A stretch of DNA of 63,346 nt from Armatimonadota bacterium (GTDB taxonomy: Bacteria; Armatimonadota; Zipacnadia; UBA1398; JAKPQA01), in assembly GCA_029547025.1 (NCBI GenBank), contig JAKPQA010000175.1:1-63346 (forward strand), given 5' to 3'. The position numbers and the translations under genes are program-made. The notes beneath the pieces were generated by a model that was given only the letters and a program-made list of their open reading frames with translations, ran no database searches and was not told where the DNA came from. Positions 34,616 to 46,069 of this stretch are shown here, one piece after another. Each line of letters opens with the position of its first letter. The first letter of the stretch is position 1.

Positions 34616-36589
34616 CTAGAACGGCGTCTGACTGATCGATTTCGAGATCAGGGCCACCGCGATGGAGATCATGCTCACGAGCCCCATCCCGCATGCGTAG
34701 CCAGCCAGCAACACCGGGGCGTACTCCCTCCAGCGCCTCAGTCCGAAACGCTTCGCGAAGTAGTACCGCCCCAGGCACGCGCCGAAGAGCTCGGGGATGA
34801 CCGAACTCGGGGCCTGGCCCAAGCCGCGCGTCAGGCCGTAGATCAGCAAGGTCGGCATCCCCAGGAATTGCAGTGCATAGTAGGCTACCAGTCCAAGCCC
34901 CAGGCCGGCCCCGATGTACGTCGCGTTGATGGCCTGCATGAACAGCTCCGGGCTCTCCGTCGTGCCCGTGATGAACAGCGCACGCTGCCGGGCGATCAGG
35001 GGCCAGAACTCATTGCAGTATTGGAACTGCGCCGACGGGATGGCAGCCATGCGCCAGACGAACTCCCAGAAGATGAAACTGCACACCATGAGAATCGGGA
35101 AGCTGAGCAGCTCCGCCTTCAGCAGGCCGCGGAAGTTGCCGCCCAACAGCTCGAACTCGCGGAAGCGCGTCACCGAAGTCCCATAGTTGTTGTACGGGAT
35201 CGGTGCGAACCAGATGGCCACCCCCTTGTAGCCGCTCAGAACGTACGTGGCCTCCAGGACCATGGGAAAACCGATGAACTGCCCGCTCAGCCCTACCATG
35301 CGGGCCGTGACGTACGAGATCAGCGGGGTCCAGAAGAACCCAAACATGATGAAGAATGCGATGTTGAAGTCGGGTACCAACACGGCGCACAGCACGATGT
35401 AGCCGATGGTCGACAGGACGAACAGCACCACCGTCCAGCCCATGTGGAAGTCTCCACGGGTGGCGGGTAGCTTCCGCCAGTCGTGGCCCCTCTCGGCCAC
35501 CCGCTGGCGATGGAGGTGCGTCTGGATGATGCCGACCACTCCCACGATGGCGATGGCGAACCCCATACCGATCGAGAAGCTCAGCCAGAAGTCAAGGGAG
35601 TTGGCCGTGAGCGTGTCGATAATGCCCATGCCGGGCTTCCACTGATGCAGCACGTTGGTCTTCACGAGGATGGGATTCGTGATGAGCGTGATGACAAACC
35701 CGGCCACGCCGCCAATGACCACCCAGAAGGGCAGCACAAAGCCCACGAGGATGGCGCTCAGGTCCGTGGCCAACGCCATGGGCACGCCCGGGAGGATACT
35801 CTCGGTGCCTGTGGTGAAGTCGATCCAGGGGATGGGCAGGATGTTGATGGGCTTCACCAAGGCCACGCCAGTCAGGGTGGGCACCGCCACATAGATCAGG
35901 CCGAACGAGAGGCCGATCATGGTCCCGATGGAGAACACCCGCCAGCGCCAGCCTTCCTCCTTGGCCGATGACTCCGCCAGGGCCGTGGCCCCCTGGGCAG
36001 CCACGGGCGCCATGGGGAAGGGCAGGCGCTCCATGTCCGAGGTGATGCGGAATAGCGCGTAGGCTCCCGTGAACCCGTTCACGCGCGCCAGGACGTTGCC
36101 CACCATGAGGATGACAATGGGCGCGACCCACTCGGGCTGCATGAAGGTGCGGTGGTTGAGCGCCTCCGAGCCGGCGCGTGGCACCACCCAGTCGGGGATC
36201 TGCTGCGCGAAACTCGCCGCCGCCGGCGATTGCGCGAAGTACTGGTTCCAGATCAGCGCCGCGAACGGGCCCCCGGCCAGCGCCAGGCCGCCCCAGAATG
36301 CCGTCAGTGTGCCCGCCAGGTAGTAGAGGAGGTAGATCTCCTGGCGGCTCACGGTCTGGAATGACCGCCGCGCCGCCTCCGTGAACAGGATGATGGTAAC
36401 CCACTCGGCCGCCGGGCCCAGGTTACCGCCCACCAGGAGGCCCAGGTAGATGGCCCCCGGCATCATGATGAACCCAATGAAGAACGCGCCGACGACGGTC
36501 CGGAGGGAGATGCCCTGCTCGAACTTGTCCGGAACCGACATCAGGTCCCGGTACTCGAGGATCTCCCGGTCAGACTCGCGGATCCCCAC
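34616..36589 (-). CDS. OPT-like polytopic transporter
   Basis: A 657-residue membrane protein with about 14-16 hydrophobic helices. Pattern and length resemble the oligopeptide-transporter (OPT)-like proteins common in Armatimonadota and Planctomycetota (GAFFIGFIMMPGAIYLG, TSDMERLPFPMAPVAAQG, GLSGQFIGFPMVLEATY). The substrate could be peptides or metal-siderophore complexes; nothing in the sequence decides this. GTG 36589 is chosen because AAAGAGGAGAACC precedes it, giving a start VGIRESDREILEY. It lies 84 bases after ribF, so it may be read through from the translation operon although its function is unrelated. Confidence 0.68.
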   Translation of the reverse strand: MGIRESDREILEYRDLMSVPDKFEQGISLRTVVGAFFIGFIMMPGAIYLGLLVGGNLGPAAEWVTIILFTEAARRSFQTVSRQEIYLLYYLAGTLTAFWGGLALAGGPFAALIWNQYFAQSPAAASFAQQIPDWVVPRAGSEALNHRTFMQPEWVAPIVILMVGNVLARVNGFTGAYALFRITSDMERLPFPMAPVAAQGATALAESSAKEEGWRWRVFSIGTMIGLSFGLIYVAVPTLTGVALVKPINILPIPWIDFTTGTESILPGVPMALATDLSAILVGFVLPFWVVIGGVAGFVITLITNPILVKTNVLHQWKPGMGIIDTLTANSLDFWLSFSIGMGFAIAIVGVVGIIQTHLHRQRVAERGHDWRKLPATRGDFHMGWTVVLFVLSTIGYIVLCAVLVPDFNIAFFIMFGFFWTPLISYVTARMVGLSGQFIGFPMVLEATYVLSGYKGVAIWFAPIPYNNYGTSVTRFREFELLGGNFRGLLKAELLSFPILMVCSFIFWEFVWRMAAIPSAQFQYCNEFWPLIARQRALFITGTTESPELFMQAINATYIGAGLGLGLVAYYALQFLGMPTLLIYGLTRGLGQAPSSVIPELFGACLGRYYFAKRFGLRRWREYAPVLLAGYACGMGLVSMISIAVALISKSISQTPF

Positions 36590-36673
36590 GGTTCTCCTCT
36601 TTCCGCCACTCCCGTCTCCCCAGGGGAGAGGGCTTGGAGACGGAAGGTGCACGTCCCCGCGCCGAGCGGCCCA

Positions 36674-37603
36674 CTAACCTCCCAGAACTTCGCGTGCTCG
36701 CGCCACGTCCCTGCCAATCTGCTCGATCAGTTCCGCTGGCGCGCCGAAGGTCTGGTCGCCCCGAAGGTGCTGCACGAACTCGACGCGTAGCGTCTGCCCG
36801 TATAGGTCTCGATCGAAGTCCAGGAGATGGCATTCGACCCGGGTTGCCTCGACACCTTGAAAGGTGGGGGCCTGGCCGACATATACCACGCCCGGGTGCG
36901 CGGTGCCGCTCTCAAGGCGGGCCCGGCACGCGTAGATGCCGGCCGCCGGTATCAGCTTGCCCGGGGGCGGACTCACGTTGGCGGTGGGGAAGCCCAGGCC
37001 ACGGCCTCGTGCGAAGCCGCGCACCACCGTGCCGGTTACTGCGTAGGGCCGACCCAGCATGCGCGCCGCGGCGTCGACACGGCCCAGCGACACCGCCTGG
37101 CGGACTCGCGTGCTGCTGACGGGCTCGCCATCCACGCCCACGGGCTCGACGCAGACCGCCTCGAACCCCAACCGGTTGGCGATGCGCCGAGTGGCCTCGG
37201 GCGTCCCCGCCCCATCGCGCCCAAAGCGATGTGTGGGACCGTGCACCAGGCACCGGAGACCCAGACAGCCCACCAGGACTCGCTCGACGAACTGGGCTGC
37301 CGTCAGGCTCGCCAGCTCCCGGGTGAAGGCCAGGATGGCGAGGACCTCGACGCCGCATTCATCGATCAGGCCTGCCTTCTCCGTGGTCGTTGTCAGGCAC
37401 GCCACATTGCTGGAACCCGAGAGCACGGCGGCCGGATGGGGATCGAATGTGACGGCCAAGCTCACCAGGCCCGCACGCTTCCCCCGCTCGACGGCCTCGC
37501 GCAGCAGTGCCTGGTGTCCGACATGGACACCATCGAAGGACCCCACCGTCACCGCGGTGCCACTCAGACGTTCGGTGGCACCCAACCCTCGCAGAATGCG
37601 CAT
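36674..37603 (-). CDS. ribF: Bifunctional riboflavin kinase/FAD synthetase RibF
   Basis: A 309-residue cytoplasmic enzyme converting riboflavin to FMN and then FAD with ATP. The N-terminal FAD-synthetase half has the nucleotidyltransferase motif VGSFDGVHVGHQALL with HxGH-like V-H-V-G-H, then TFDPHPAAVL and VHGPTHRFGRDG. The C-terminal kinase half has GRPYAVTGTVVRGFARGRGLGFPTAN and LDFDRDLYGQTLRVEF. Full length. It follows truB by 17 bases at the end of the nusA-infB operon, a common arrangement. Confidence 0.95.
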   Translation of the reverse strand: MRILRGLGATERLSGTAVTVGSFDGVHVGHQALLREAVERGKRAGLVSLAVTFDPHPAAVLSGSSNVACLTTTTEKAGLIDECGVEVLAILAFTRELASLTAAQFVERVLVGCLGLRCLVHGPTHRFGRDGAGTPEATRRIANRLGFEAVCVEPVGVDGEPVSSTRVRQAVSLGRVDAAARMLGRPYAVTGTVVRGFARGRGLGFPTANVSPPPGKLIPAAGIYACRARLESGTAHPGVVYVGQAPTFQGVEATRVECHLLDFDRDLYGQTLRVEFVQHLRGDQTFGAPAELIEQIGRDVARAREVLGG

Positions 37604-37620
37604 GGACCCGGCGAACCCCG

Positions 37621-38577
37621 CTACTCAGCGCCCAGGCAGCGAGCGCTTGATGGCTGCGTTCGTACATCGTACAGCACGCGGCTGGGCTGAAGCGCCCAGC
37701 CGTTCCCCGCGGCCTCCGCTTCGGCGATCGCCAGGAAGCGCCCTTCCGCATCGTGGACCCGCACGGGCCCCGGCCGGCATATCGCGGTGGCCTCGACGAA
37801 CACCCGGCGGCCCGAACACACCGCCCAGCCATCGTCCGGGCCGGGCAGGTTCACCGCGGGGAGATCCCCGGCGGCCTCGGCTACTGGCAGGAGCACCTCA
37901 TCGGCCCGTCCACTCTGGCAGGCATCGACGAACCGCTCGAGCGAAACCGCCGCGTCCAGCCGGAAGCGTCCCGACCGTGTGCGAACCAACCGGTCCACCG
38001 AGCCCACCGTGCCGCAGGCGTGTGCCAGCTCGCGCGCGATGGCGCGAACGTACGTGCCCTTGCCGCACTCGACCTCGAACCCACCGAGCAACCATCCATT
38101 GGGATGGTCGCGCCAGCCGGTGAACACCAGCCGGTGGATCTCCACTGGCCGCGGGGGCAGATCCACGTGCTCGCCGGCTCGGATCCTGCGGTACATCCGT
38201 TGGCCGTCCACGCGAATGGCCGAGACCGCTGGTGGAACCATGGCACGCATCTGGCGCACGTGTTCGATGGCTCGATCGAGCTGGGTGGAGTCCATGGCGC
38301 GAACCCGCTCGCTCCGGACCACCTGCCCATCCAGGTCGAGCGTGTCGGTCTCGATCCCGAAGGCCACGTCGAACGCATATGCCTTGTCGCCCGCCACGGC
38401 GAACTCAGCCAGTCGAGTTGCCGACCCGATTAGCAGAACCAGGACACCCTCCGCCCGTGGGTCCAGCGTCCCGGCATGGCCCACACGGCGCTGGCCCAGC
38501 GCCCTTCGCACCTGCGCGACCACGTCGTGCGAGGTAGGGCCCCGCGGCTTCCAGATGGGTGCCACGCCGGAGACCAT
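37621..38577 (-). CDS. truB: tRNA pseudouridine(55) synthase TruB
   Basis: A 318-residue enzyme that makes pseudouridine-55 in the T-arm of tRNAs. Seen: the opening GVAPIWKPRGPTSHDVV, the catalytic block RVGHAGTLDPRAEGVLVLL with the nucleophilic Asp, and FDVAFGIETDTLDLDG. A C-terminal PUA-like part follows (VNLPGPDDGWAVCSGRRVFV). ATG 38577 lies 4 bases after the nrnA stop and begins in register with the family; an in-frame ATG at 38592 overlapping nrnA is the alternative. Confidence 0.95.
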   Translation of the reverse strand: MVSGVAPIWKPRGPTSHDVVAQVRRALGQRRVGHAGTLDPRAEGVLVLLIGSATRLAEFAVAGDKAYAFDVAFGIETDTLDLDGQVVRSERVRAMDSTQLDRAIEHVRQMRAMVPPAVSAIRVDGQRMYRRIRAGEHVDLPPRPVEIHRLVFTGWRDHPNGWLLGGFEVECGKGTYVRAIARELAHACGTVGSVDRLVRTRSGRFRLDAAVSLERFVDACQSGRADEVLLPVAEAAGDLPAVNLPGPDDGWAVCSGRRVFVEATAICRPGPVRVHDAEGRFLAIAEAEAAGNGWALQPSRVLYDVRTQPSSARCLGAE

Positions 38578-38581
38578 CGCT

Positions 38582-39577
38582 CTATCCACCATGCCGGCCG
38601 TCGGCCCCCAGAGCGCCGGCCAGAGCCGCCACGAGCGGCGGCTCCGCCTGAGCCACTGTCCCGGGTAGCTCGCACCCCGCCGCCTTCACGTGCCCCCCGC
38701 CGCCGAGCGACCGGGCCACTGCCGCCACATCCAGATCCGAGGACGACCGGAGACTCACCCGGCACTGGCCGTTCTCCGTCTCCACCAGCACGGCGGCGAC
38801 CTGGATGTCCGCTGCCAACCGGAGGTCGTCGATGACGTAGGAGCTATCGGCCCGATCGGCCCCGGTGACCGCGAAGTCTTTATTTGTGAGGTAGGACAGA
38901 ATCACTCGACCGTCCAGCAGCAGCCTGGCCCGGGCCAGCGCGCGGCCCCGCAGTACCAGACGGGCCGGCGGCTGGTTGCCAAACAGGTTCTCGGCGATCC
39001 GGGCAGGGTCCGCCCCGGCCGCGACCAGCCGCGAGGCCAACTCGTGAGCGCGAGCCGTGGTGTTGCTGTGCCGGAACCCTCCGGTATCGTCGGTGAGCCC
39101 CGTCAGGAGGCAGGTGGCCAGCTCGACGGTCAGAGGCGCGCCCAGGGCCTCGCACAGCTCGAACACGAGTTCCGCCGTGGCGGCCGCCTCGGGGTACACG
39201 GCGATCACGCAGCCATCTCCGTGCGCGCCCGGGTGGTGGTCGATCTCGACGATCCGCCCCACGGCCCGGACCAGGCCGGTGACCTCGCCGGCCCGCTGCA
39301 GGCCGTCACAGTCCAGCACCACGGCCACATCGAACCGGCCCGCCTCCGATACGGGGAGCGGCGGCACGATGTCTCTCCAGCCTGGCAGGAAACGGTAGGG
39401 CCGGGGAACTGCGTGCTCGAGCACGATCGTGGCCATCTTCCCGAGCCCCCGCAGTCCGTGGGAAAGCGCCAGGGCTGAGCCGATGGCGTCCCCGTCTGGC
39501 CGGATATGGGTCGTCACGAGGAGCGACTGTCCCTCGGCGAGGACTCGGGCGGCGTCAGCGATCCGTGGACGCGTCAT
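38582..39577 (-). CDS. nrnA: DHH phosphoesterase NrnA (nanoRNase/PAP phosphatase)
   Basis: A 331-residue DHH-family phosphoesterase of the NrnA type, which degrades very short RNA and dephosphorylates 3'-phosphoadenosine 5'-phosphate. Metal motifs: HIRPDGDAIGSALAL at 23-37, VVLDCDG, and the name-giving DHH in VEIDHHPGAHGD. The DHHA1 domain ends in SLGGGGHVKAAGCEL. The gene overlaps the end of rbfA by 23 bases. This position between rbfA and truB is typical of Gram-positive-like gene orders. Confidence 0.93.
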   Translation of the reverse strand: MTRPRIADAARVLAEGQSLLVTTHIRPDGDAIGSALALSHGLRGLGKMATIVLEHAVPRPYRFLPGWRDIVPPLPVSEAGRFDVAVVLDCDGLQRAGEVTGLVRAVGRIVEIDHHPGAHGDGCVIAVYPEAAATAELVFELCEALGAPLTVELATCLLTGLTDDTGGFRHSNTTARAHELASRLVAAGADPARIAENLFGNQPPARLVLRGRALARARLLLDGRVILSYLTNKDFAVTGADRADSSYVIDDLRLAADIQVAAVLVETENGQCRVSLRSSSDLDVAAVARSLGGGGHVKAAGCELPGTVAQAEPPLVAALAGALGADGRHGG

Positions 39578-39959
39578 CGGCCCTCGCGTTCCCCATGGGC
39601 TCCGCTTGCGCGCGAGGAAGGTCCCGAAGGAGCGCCTCGATGTGCTGCGCGGACTCCGCCGTGTGGTCCAGGCGGAAGCTTATCTCTGGAACGTAGCGCA
39701 TGGTCAACCGGGGTCCAAGCAGGGAGCGGATGTACCCCACGGCGCCATTGAGGGCCTCGAGGCTTCGCCTCTGGTCCTCTTCATCACCCAGAACGCTCAC
39801 ATACACTCGCGCATGTCTGAGGTCGCGGGAGGGCTCGGCCCCCACGAGGGTGGCGAACCCCAGACGTGGATCGTTCATCTCGCGGCGGATGATGTCGCTG
39901 ATCTCTGCCACCAGCATTCGCGCGACTTGCTGCTGCCGAACGGTCATGGTCGCGGACAT
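39555..39959 (-). CDS. rbfA: 30S ribosome-binding factor RbfA
   Basis: A 134-residue ribosome maturation factor that binds the 30S subunit near the 5' helix of 16S rRNA. Family signatures: VARMLVAEISDIIRREMNDPRLG, ARVYVSVLGDEEDQRRSLEAL and RYVPEISFRLDHTAE. ATG 39959 is preferred over the longer frame; it follows GGGGGTGA and fits family length. It overlaps nrnA downstream. Confidence 0.93.
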   Translation of the reverse strand: MSATMTVRQQQVARMLVAEISDIIRREMNDPRLGFATLVGAEPSRDLRHARVYVSVLGDEEDQRRSLEALNGAVGYIRSLLGPRLTMRYVPEISFRLDHTAESAQHIEALLRDLPRAQAEPMGNARADDASTDR

Positions 39960-40027
39960 CGCCCACTCACCCCCAGGCTCCCGGGTCACGCGTCCCGGTC
40001 CTGCCCATGAGATCCACACCGCGATGT

Positions 40028-40309
40028 TCAGAGCAGCTCGATGTCCGCCGAGGCAACCTCCGCCGCCGCATGGGCATCCACGAAGTTGCGGATCGAGTCC
40101 AGCATGGCATTGGCGTGACGCCGGTCATTGCTCACCGTGACGACCGCCAGTTCGGCCCGGGTCCGCACGTCGAGGTCGCCCACCTCGGCCACGGCCGCGT
40201 TGAACTGGTTCGCCACCCGATCCAGCAGGCTCTTGACGACGCGACGCTTGTCCTTGAGCGAGTGCGCCTCAGGGATCCGGAGCGTCACTCGGAGCACCCC
40301 GATGGTCAT
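40028..40309 (-). CDS. DUF503 (YlxP-like) protein
   Basis: A 93-residue DUF503 protein, of the small family encoded between infB and rbfA in many bacteria. Typical sequence: IGVLRVTLRIPEAHSLKDKR, then VKSLLDRVANQFNAAVAEVG. The role is not established; the fixed position suggests ribosome assembly or translation. It follows infB by 27 bases. Confidence 0.9.
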   Translation of the reverse strand: MTIGVLRVTLRIPEAHSLKDKRRVVKSLLDRVANQFNAAVAEVGDLDVRTRAELAVVTVSNDRRHANAMLDSIRNFVDAHAAAEVASADIELL

Positions 40310-40336
40310 GGCCCGAGCCCCGCCGCCACCACGCCG

Positions 40337-43216
<2,880 letters not shown>

Positions 43217-43513
43217 TCAGTTCGCCTCCGTCGCGGCATCCCTTTGCCACTGGCGCAGTTCGCCCTCGAGCTCCTGTTCCCGAGTCGGGCTCAAGCTCAC
43301 CGATAGCGACCGGCCCAGCTTCTGCCACTTCCTCGGGTCCGCTGCGCATTCCGTCCTACAGCATAGGTATGCACCTCGCCCTGGTTCCTTGCCCGACGGA
43401 TCGAGTGCCACCGTCCCGTCGGGACGCCGGACAAAGCGGACAAACGAATGCCGATCGCCCGTCTGCCGGCAGGCGACGCACGTCCTTTGCGGGATGTGCC
43501 GCTGCTTCCTCAT
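43217..43513 (-). CDS. ylxR: YlxR (DUF448) RNA-binding protein
   Basis: A 98-residue YlxR/DUF448 protein. It has the family motifs RTCVACRQTGDRHSFVRFVR, GRGAYLC and CADPRKW with conserved Cys. YlxR proteins are nucleoid- or RNA-associated factors encoded between nusA and infB. ATG 43513 begins with the family's MRKQRHIPQRT; a GTG seven codons upstream is possible. Its stop and the infB start are adjacent (TGAATG). Confidence 0.92.
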   Translation of the reverse strand: MRKQRHIPQRTCVACRQTGDRHSFVRFVRRPDGTVALDPSGKEPGRGAYLCCRTECAADPRKWQKLGRSLSVSLSPTREQELEGELRQWQRDAATEAN

Positions 43514-43565
43514 TGTACTCTGTGAGCCCCACACGCCAACCCCATAGGACTATTCAGGGCAGACC

Positions 43566-43608
43566 TGCGGGGACCGCATGTATGGACAGGCGAGGCCAAG
43601 GCCCCGCA
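43566..43608 (-). promoter_or_regulatory. Hairpin between nusA and ylxR
   Basis: TGCGGGG at 43566-43572 pairs with CCCCGCA at 43602-43608, enclosing a GGCCAAGGCC element. It fills the 107-base gap between nusA and ylxR. It could be a processing site or partial terminator that sets the ratio of NusA to IF-2. Confidence 0.35.
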
Positions 43609-43620
43609 CTTCGCCGGGAG

Positions 43621-44955
43621 CTAAGACTCCCCTGCTCCATCAAGCGCCGGGGCCACATCCGTCGGATCATCGGCACCGTCGGGTGCTGCCTCGGGGGCTT
43701 CATCGGGCATCCCCGCGGCTGCGGGGGCCCCGCCCTGGAGCACCTGGCGCAACTGGTCGGCCTGCTCCCCCGAGATGATGCTCGCGTGGGACGTGGCCTC
43801 AATCCCCAGTTCCGCCAGATAGTCGATGGCGTCCTTGGCCGTGATCCCCAGTTCCGCAGCCAGGTCGTACACTCGGACTTCCTCGGGTTCCGCCGGAGCC
43901 GGCTCGGATTGCCGCCGCGCTTGCCACTCGGTCATACCGACGATATCGATCCGCCAGCCCGTCAGCCGCGCCGCCAAGCGCACGTTCTGACCCTTCTTGC
44001 CGATCGCCAGCGAGAGCTGGTCATCCGGGACGATCACCAGAGCCGATCGCGCTTCGTCGTCGATCAGTATCTGTGAGACCACCGCGGGATTCAGGGCATT
44101 CGAGATGTACGTCTTCGCGTCGTCGCTGTAGCGAACGATGTCGATCTTCTCGCCCGCCAGCTCATCGACCACGGCCTGCACTCGCGCGCCCCGGTGGCCC
44201 ACACAGGCTCCCACGGGATCCACCCGCTCATCGTGCGACACCACGGCGATCTTCGCCCGCAATCCCGGTTCGCGTTCGACCGCCTTGATCTCGACAATGC
44301 CCTCCTGCACCTCGGGTACCTCGAGCTCGAACAGGCGCCGGACCAGGCCTGGATGGGTCCGAGAGACCACCACCTGTGCGTTCCGAGCGCTCCGCCGGAC
44401 ATCCAGAATGTAGAGCTTGAGCCGGCGATGGATCGCATAGGGGCGTTCCGACGCGATCTGTTCGCGAGCCGGCAGCAGCGCCTCGACGCGCCCCAGGGCC
44501 ACAAACACGTTCCCGTCGTCCCGCCGCTGGATCTCACCGGTGACCGTCTCATCGCGCCGGGCCGCGAACTCGGAGAACACCGCCTCGCGCTCCGCCTCGC
44601 GGATCCTCTGAACCACAACCTGCTTCGCCGTCTGCGCGGCGATACGGCCGAAGTCCTTGGGCGTGACCTCGACGTCGATCTGGTCGCCGATGACCGCGTC
44701 GGGCTTGAGCCGGATCGCGTGAGCGTGCGCGATCTCCAGGTGCGGGTCCCGGACATGCTCCACCACTTCGCGTGTGGCAATCACACGAATGGCCTGTCGC
44801 GCCTCGTCGAGCTCGACACGCACCGCGCCCTGAGCGCCATGTCGCTTGCGATAGGCGGACTCCAGCGCGGCAATCACGGTATCGCGCAGTACGTCGTACG
44901 CGAGCCCGCGCTCCTCGGCCAGGTCCTTCATCGCATCGAGAAAACCGGCGTTCAT
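43621..44955 (-). CDS. nusA: NusA with an added IF2_N-like domain
   Basis: A 444-residue transcription elongation/antitermination factor. Seen: N-terminal RNA-polymerase-binding domain (FLDAMKDLAEERGLAYDVL), S1 domain (VTGEIQRRDDGNVFVALGR), KH1 (CVGHRGARVQAVVDELAGEK) and KH2 (LAIGKKGQNVRLAARLTGW). At about 360-408 a further domain, VRVYDLAAELGITAKDAIDY onward to SHASIIS, closely resembles the IF2_N domain at the start of the IF-2 encoded 3.4 kb downstream. An acidic Ala/Pro/Asp tail ends the protein. The usual acidic-repeat C-terminus of proteobacterial NusA is absent. ATG 44955 follows GAGGGTGA; a GTG three codons earlier is less likely. Confidence 0.95.
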   Translation of the reverse strand: MNAGFLDAMKDLAEERGLAYDVLRDTVIAALESAYRKRHGAQGAVRVELDEARQAIRVIATREVVEHVRDPHLEIAHAHAIRLKPDAVIGDQIDVEVTPKDFGRIAAQTAKQVVVQRIREAEREAVFSEFAARRDETVTGEIQRRDDGNVFVALGRVEALLPAREQIASERPYAIHRRLKLYILDVRRSARNAQVVVSRTHPGLVRRLFELEVPEVQEGIVEIKAVEREPGLRAKIAVVSHDERVDPVGACVGHRGARVQAVVDELAGEKIDIVRYSDDAKTYISNALNPAVVSQILIDDEARSALVIVPDDQLSLAIGKKGQNVRLAARLTGWRIDIVGMTEWQARRQSEPAPAEPEEVRVYDLAAELGITAKDAIDYLAELGIEATSHASIISGEQADQLRQVLQGGAPAAAGMPDEAPEAAPDGADDPTDVAPALDGAGES

Positions 44956-44990
44956 CGATTTCACCCTCGGGCTCTCCCGGGCGGGGCCCA

Positions 44991-45059
44991 GTGGAGCCCA
45001 CGCGCGCTAGACCCTCGTCGCGGCACCGCTAGGCTTGCCCAGACCACGTCGGGCTCCAC
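44991..45059 (-). promoter_or_regulatory. Long-range inverted repeat between rimP and nusA
   Basis: GTGGAGCCC at 44991-44999 and GGGCTCCAC at 45051-45059 are perfect 9-bp complements enclosing 51 bases. They occupy most of the 123-base gap between rimP and nusA. The stem could fold in the mRNA just upstream of the nusA ribosome site and affect its translation or mRNA cutting. Confidence 0.4.
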
Positions 45060-45078
45060 ACCAGCCTAAGGCCACGCG

Positions 45079-45618
45079 CTAGTCATCCCATTCCGGTTCG
45101 AGGCGTGCCCGATCGATGTCCGTCAGGCTCACCTCGATCTCTCGGCCCGTATCCGGCAACACCATCGCCACCCGGCCGTCGCGCACCCCCGCCAGCCGAA
45201 CCTTGACCCGCCGGCCGTGCTGGGAGCATTCAGCCTCCGATGCGAACTTGACCACGGCCAAGTGGCCGGCGAACCGTTCGAAGTGCTCCACCGTCTTCAG
45301 AGGCCGGTCAACCCCTGGCGACGACACTTGGAGCATGTACTGCTCCTCGACCGGGTCCATCTTGTCCATCAGCACGCCCACGTGCTTGGCGAGCCGCTGA
45401 CAGTCGTACGCCCCTACACCGTCCGGATGATCGACCAACAACTCGATCAGCCGCCGCCCCTCGGCCCGGCCCTCGCGCAGCTCGATCAGCTCATAGCCGA
45501 GGGCGGCCAGCCGCGGGGCCAGGAACGCAAAGAGCTCCTGCGTGCGGATGGGCGACCGCGACCGCGCCGGCGTGGACCGGCCACGCGAACGCCAAGGGCC
45601 GCGGGTATGCCCGCTCAT
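45079..45618 (-). CDS. rimP: Ribosome maturation factor RimP
   Basis: A 179-residue protein required for 30S subunit maturation. Seen: LAALGYELIELREGRAEGRR, LIELLVDHPDGVGAYDCQRL and the conserved YMLQVSSPGVDRPLKTVEHF, then an Sm-like C-terminal domain. About 20 extra basic residues precede the fold. ATG 45618 is chosen for family fit and the G-rich stretch before it; the frame continues to 45648 through part of a hairpin. It is the first gene of the nusA-infB operon. Confidence 0.93.
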   Translation of the reverse strand: MSGHTRGPWRSRGRSTPARSRSPIRTQELFAFLAPRLAALGYELIELREGRAEGRRLIELLVDHPDGVGAYDCQRLAKHVGVLMDKMDPVEEQYMLQVSSPGVDRPLKTVEHFERFAGHLAVVKFASEAECSQHGRRVKVRLAGVRDGRVAMVLPDTGREIEVSLTDIDRARLEPEWDD

Positions 45619-45646
45619 CGCCCGGCCACCCGCCCCTCCGAACAAC

Positions 45647-45672
45647 AAAGAGTGGGTCCAGGCCCACTCTTT
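45647..45672 (-). promoter_or_regulatory. Perfect leader hairpin of the rimP operon
   Basis: AAAGAGTGGG at 45647-45656 and CCCACTCTTT at 45663-45672 form a perfect 10-bp stem with a 6-base loop, about 30 bases upstream of the rimP start. Read on the minus strand, the stem ends in CTTT followed by GTTGTT, giving it the look of an intrinsic terminator or attenuator. Hairpins of the form AAAGAGTGGG/CCCACTCTTT are often seen before rimP in other phyla, to my recollection. NusA itself acts on such hairpins, so autoregulation is plausible. Confidence 0.65.
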
Positions 45673-45699
45673 GACCGGCGAACCCCAACAACTCCGGGC

Positions 45700-45729
45700 A
45701 CTATATCACAAGTGGCCTTCGCGCCGCAA
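45700..45729 (-). promoter_or_regulatory. Possible proximal promoter of the rimP operon
   Basis: On the minus strand TTGCGG (45729-45724) and TATAGT (45705-45700) are separated by 18 bases. Transcription would start near 45693, about 20 bases before the perfect hairpin at 45672-45647. It is weaker than the distal promoter at 46098-46070. Confidence 0.45.
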
Positions 45730-46062
45730 GAACGCCTTCGCGGAGCCGCGGAGACCTCCCGCAGCAAGGGTCCTCCAGCCGCTTCCCAGCGCAGCCCTCA
45801 GTGAAGGGGCAAGCCCCGACGATCGCCACAACCTTGTGGCCTCTCGTGTGACGCCCGTGACGCTTGCTCTCGCGAGTTACCCATGGCGTGTGTCTGAGAC
45901 GACGGTGCGATTCCCCGAAAAGCTGTGGAATCCGGCGTCACATGCGTGACACTTCGCGGCCGAATCCCCGTCCCGGGTTTGGCGCGGTCCGCGTGCCCGT
46001 GGGTCTGGTTCGCGCGTCATCGCCCGGCAGCCCAGCGGCCGTCTCGTCCAGAAACGCGCGCG
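45730..46062 (-). other. Long leader region of the rimP operon
   Basis: Between the distal promoter and the proximal one lie about 330 bases with no convincing gene on either strand and no tRNA, although in enterobacteria an initiator tRNA gene occupies this place. It contains short palindromic GTCAC/GTGAC elements (for instance GTCACATGCGTGACA near 45938-45952). It is probably untranslated leader. Confidence 0.45.
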
Positions 46063-46069
46063 CAATACT

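Noticed and set aside
45730-46062. Possible tRNA gene upstream of rimP as in enterobacteria
   Set aside because: No cloverleaf or T-loop GGTTCRA-type sequence could be found on either strand.
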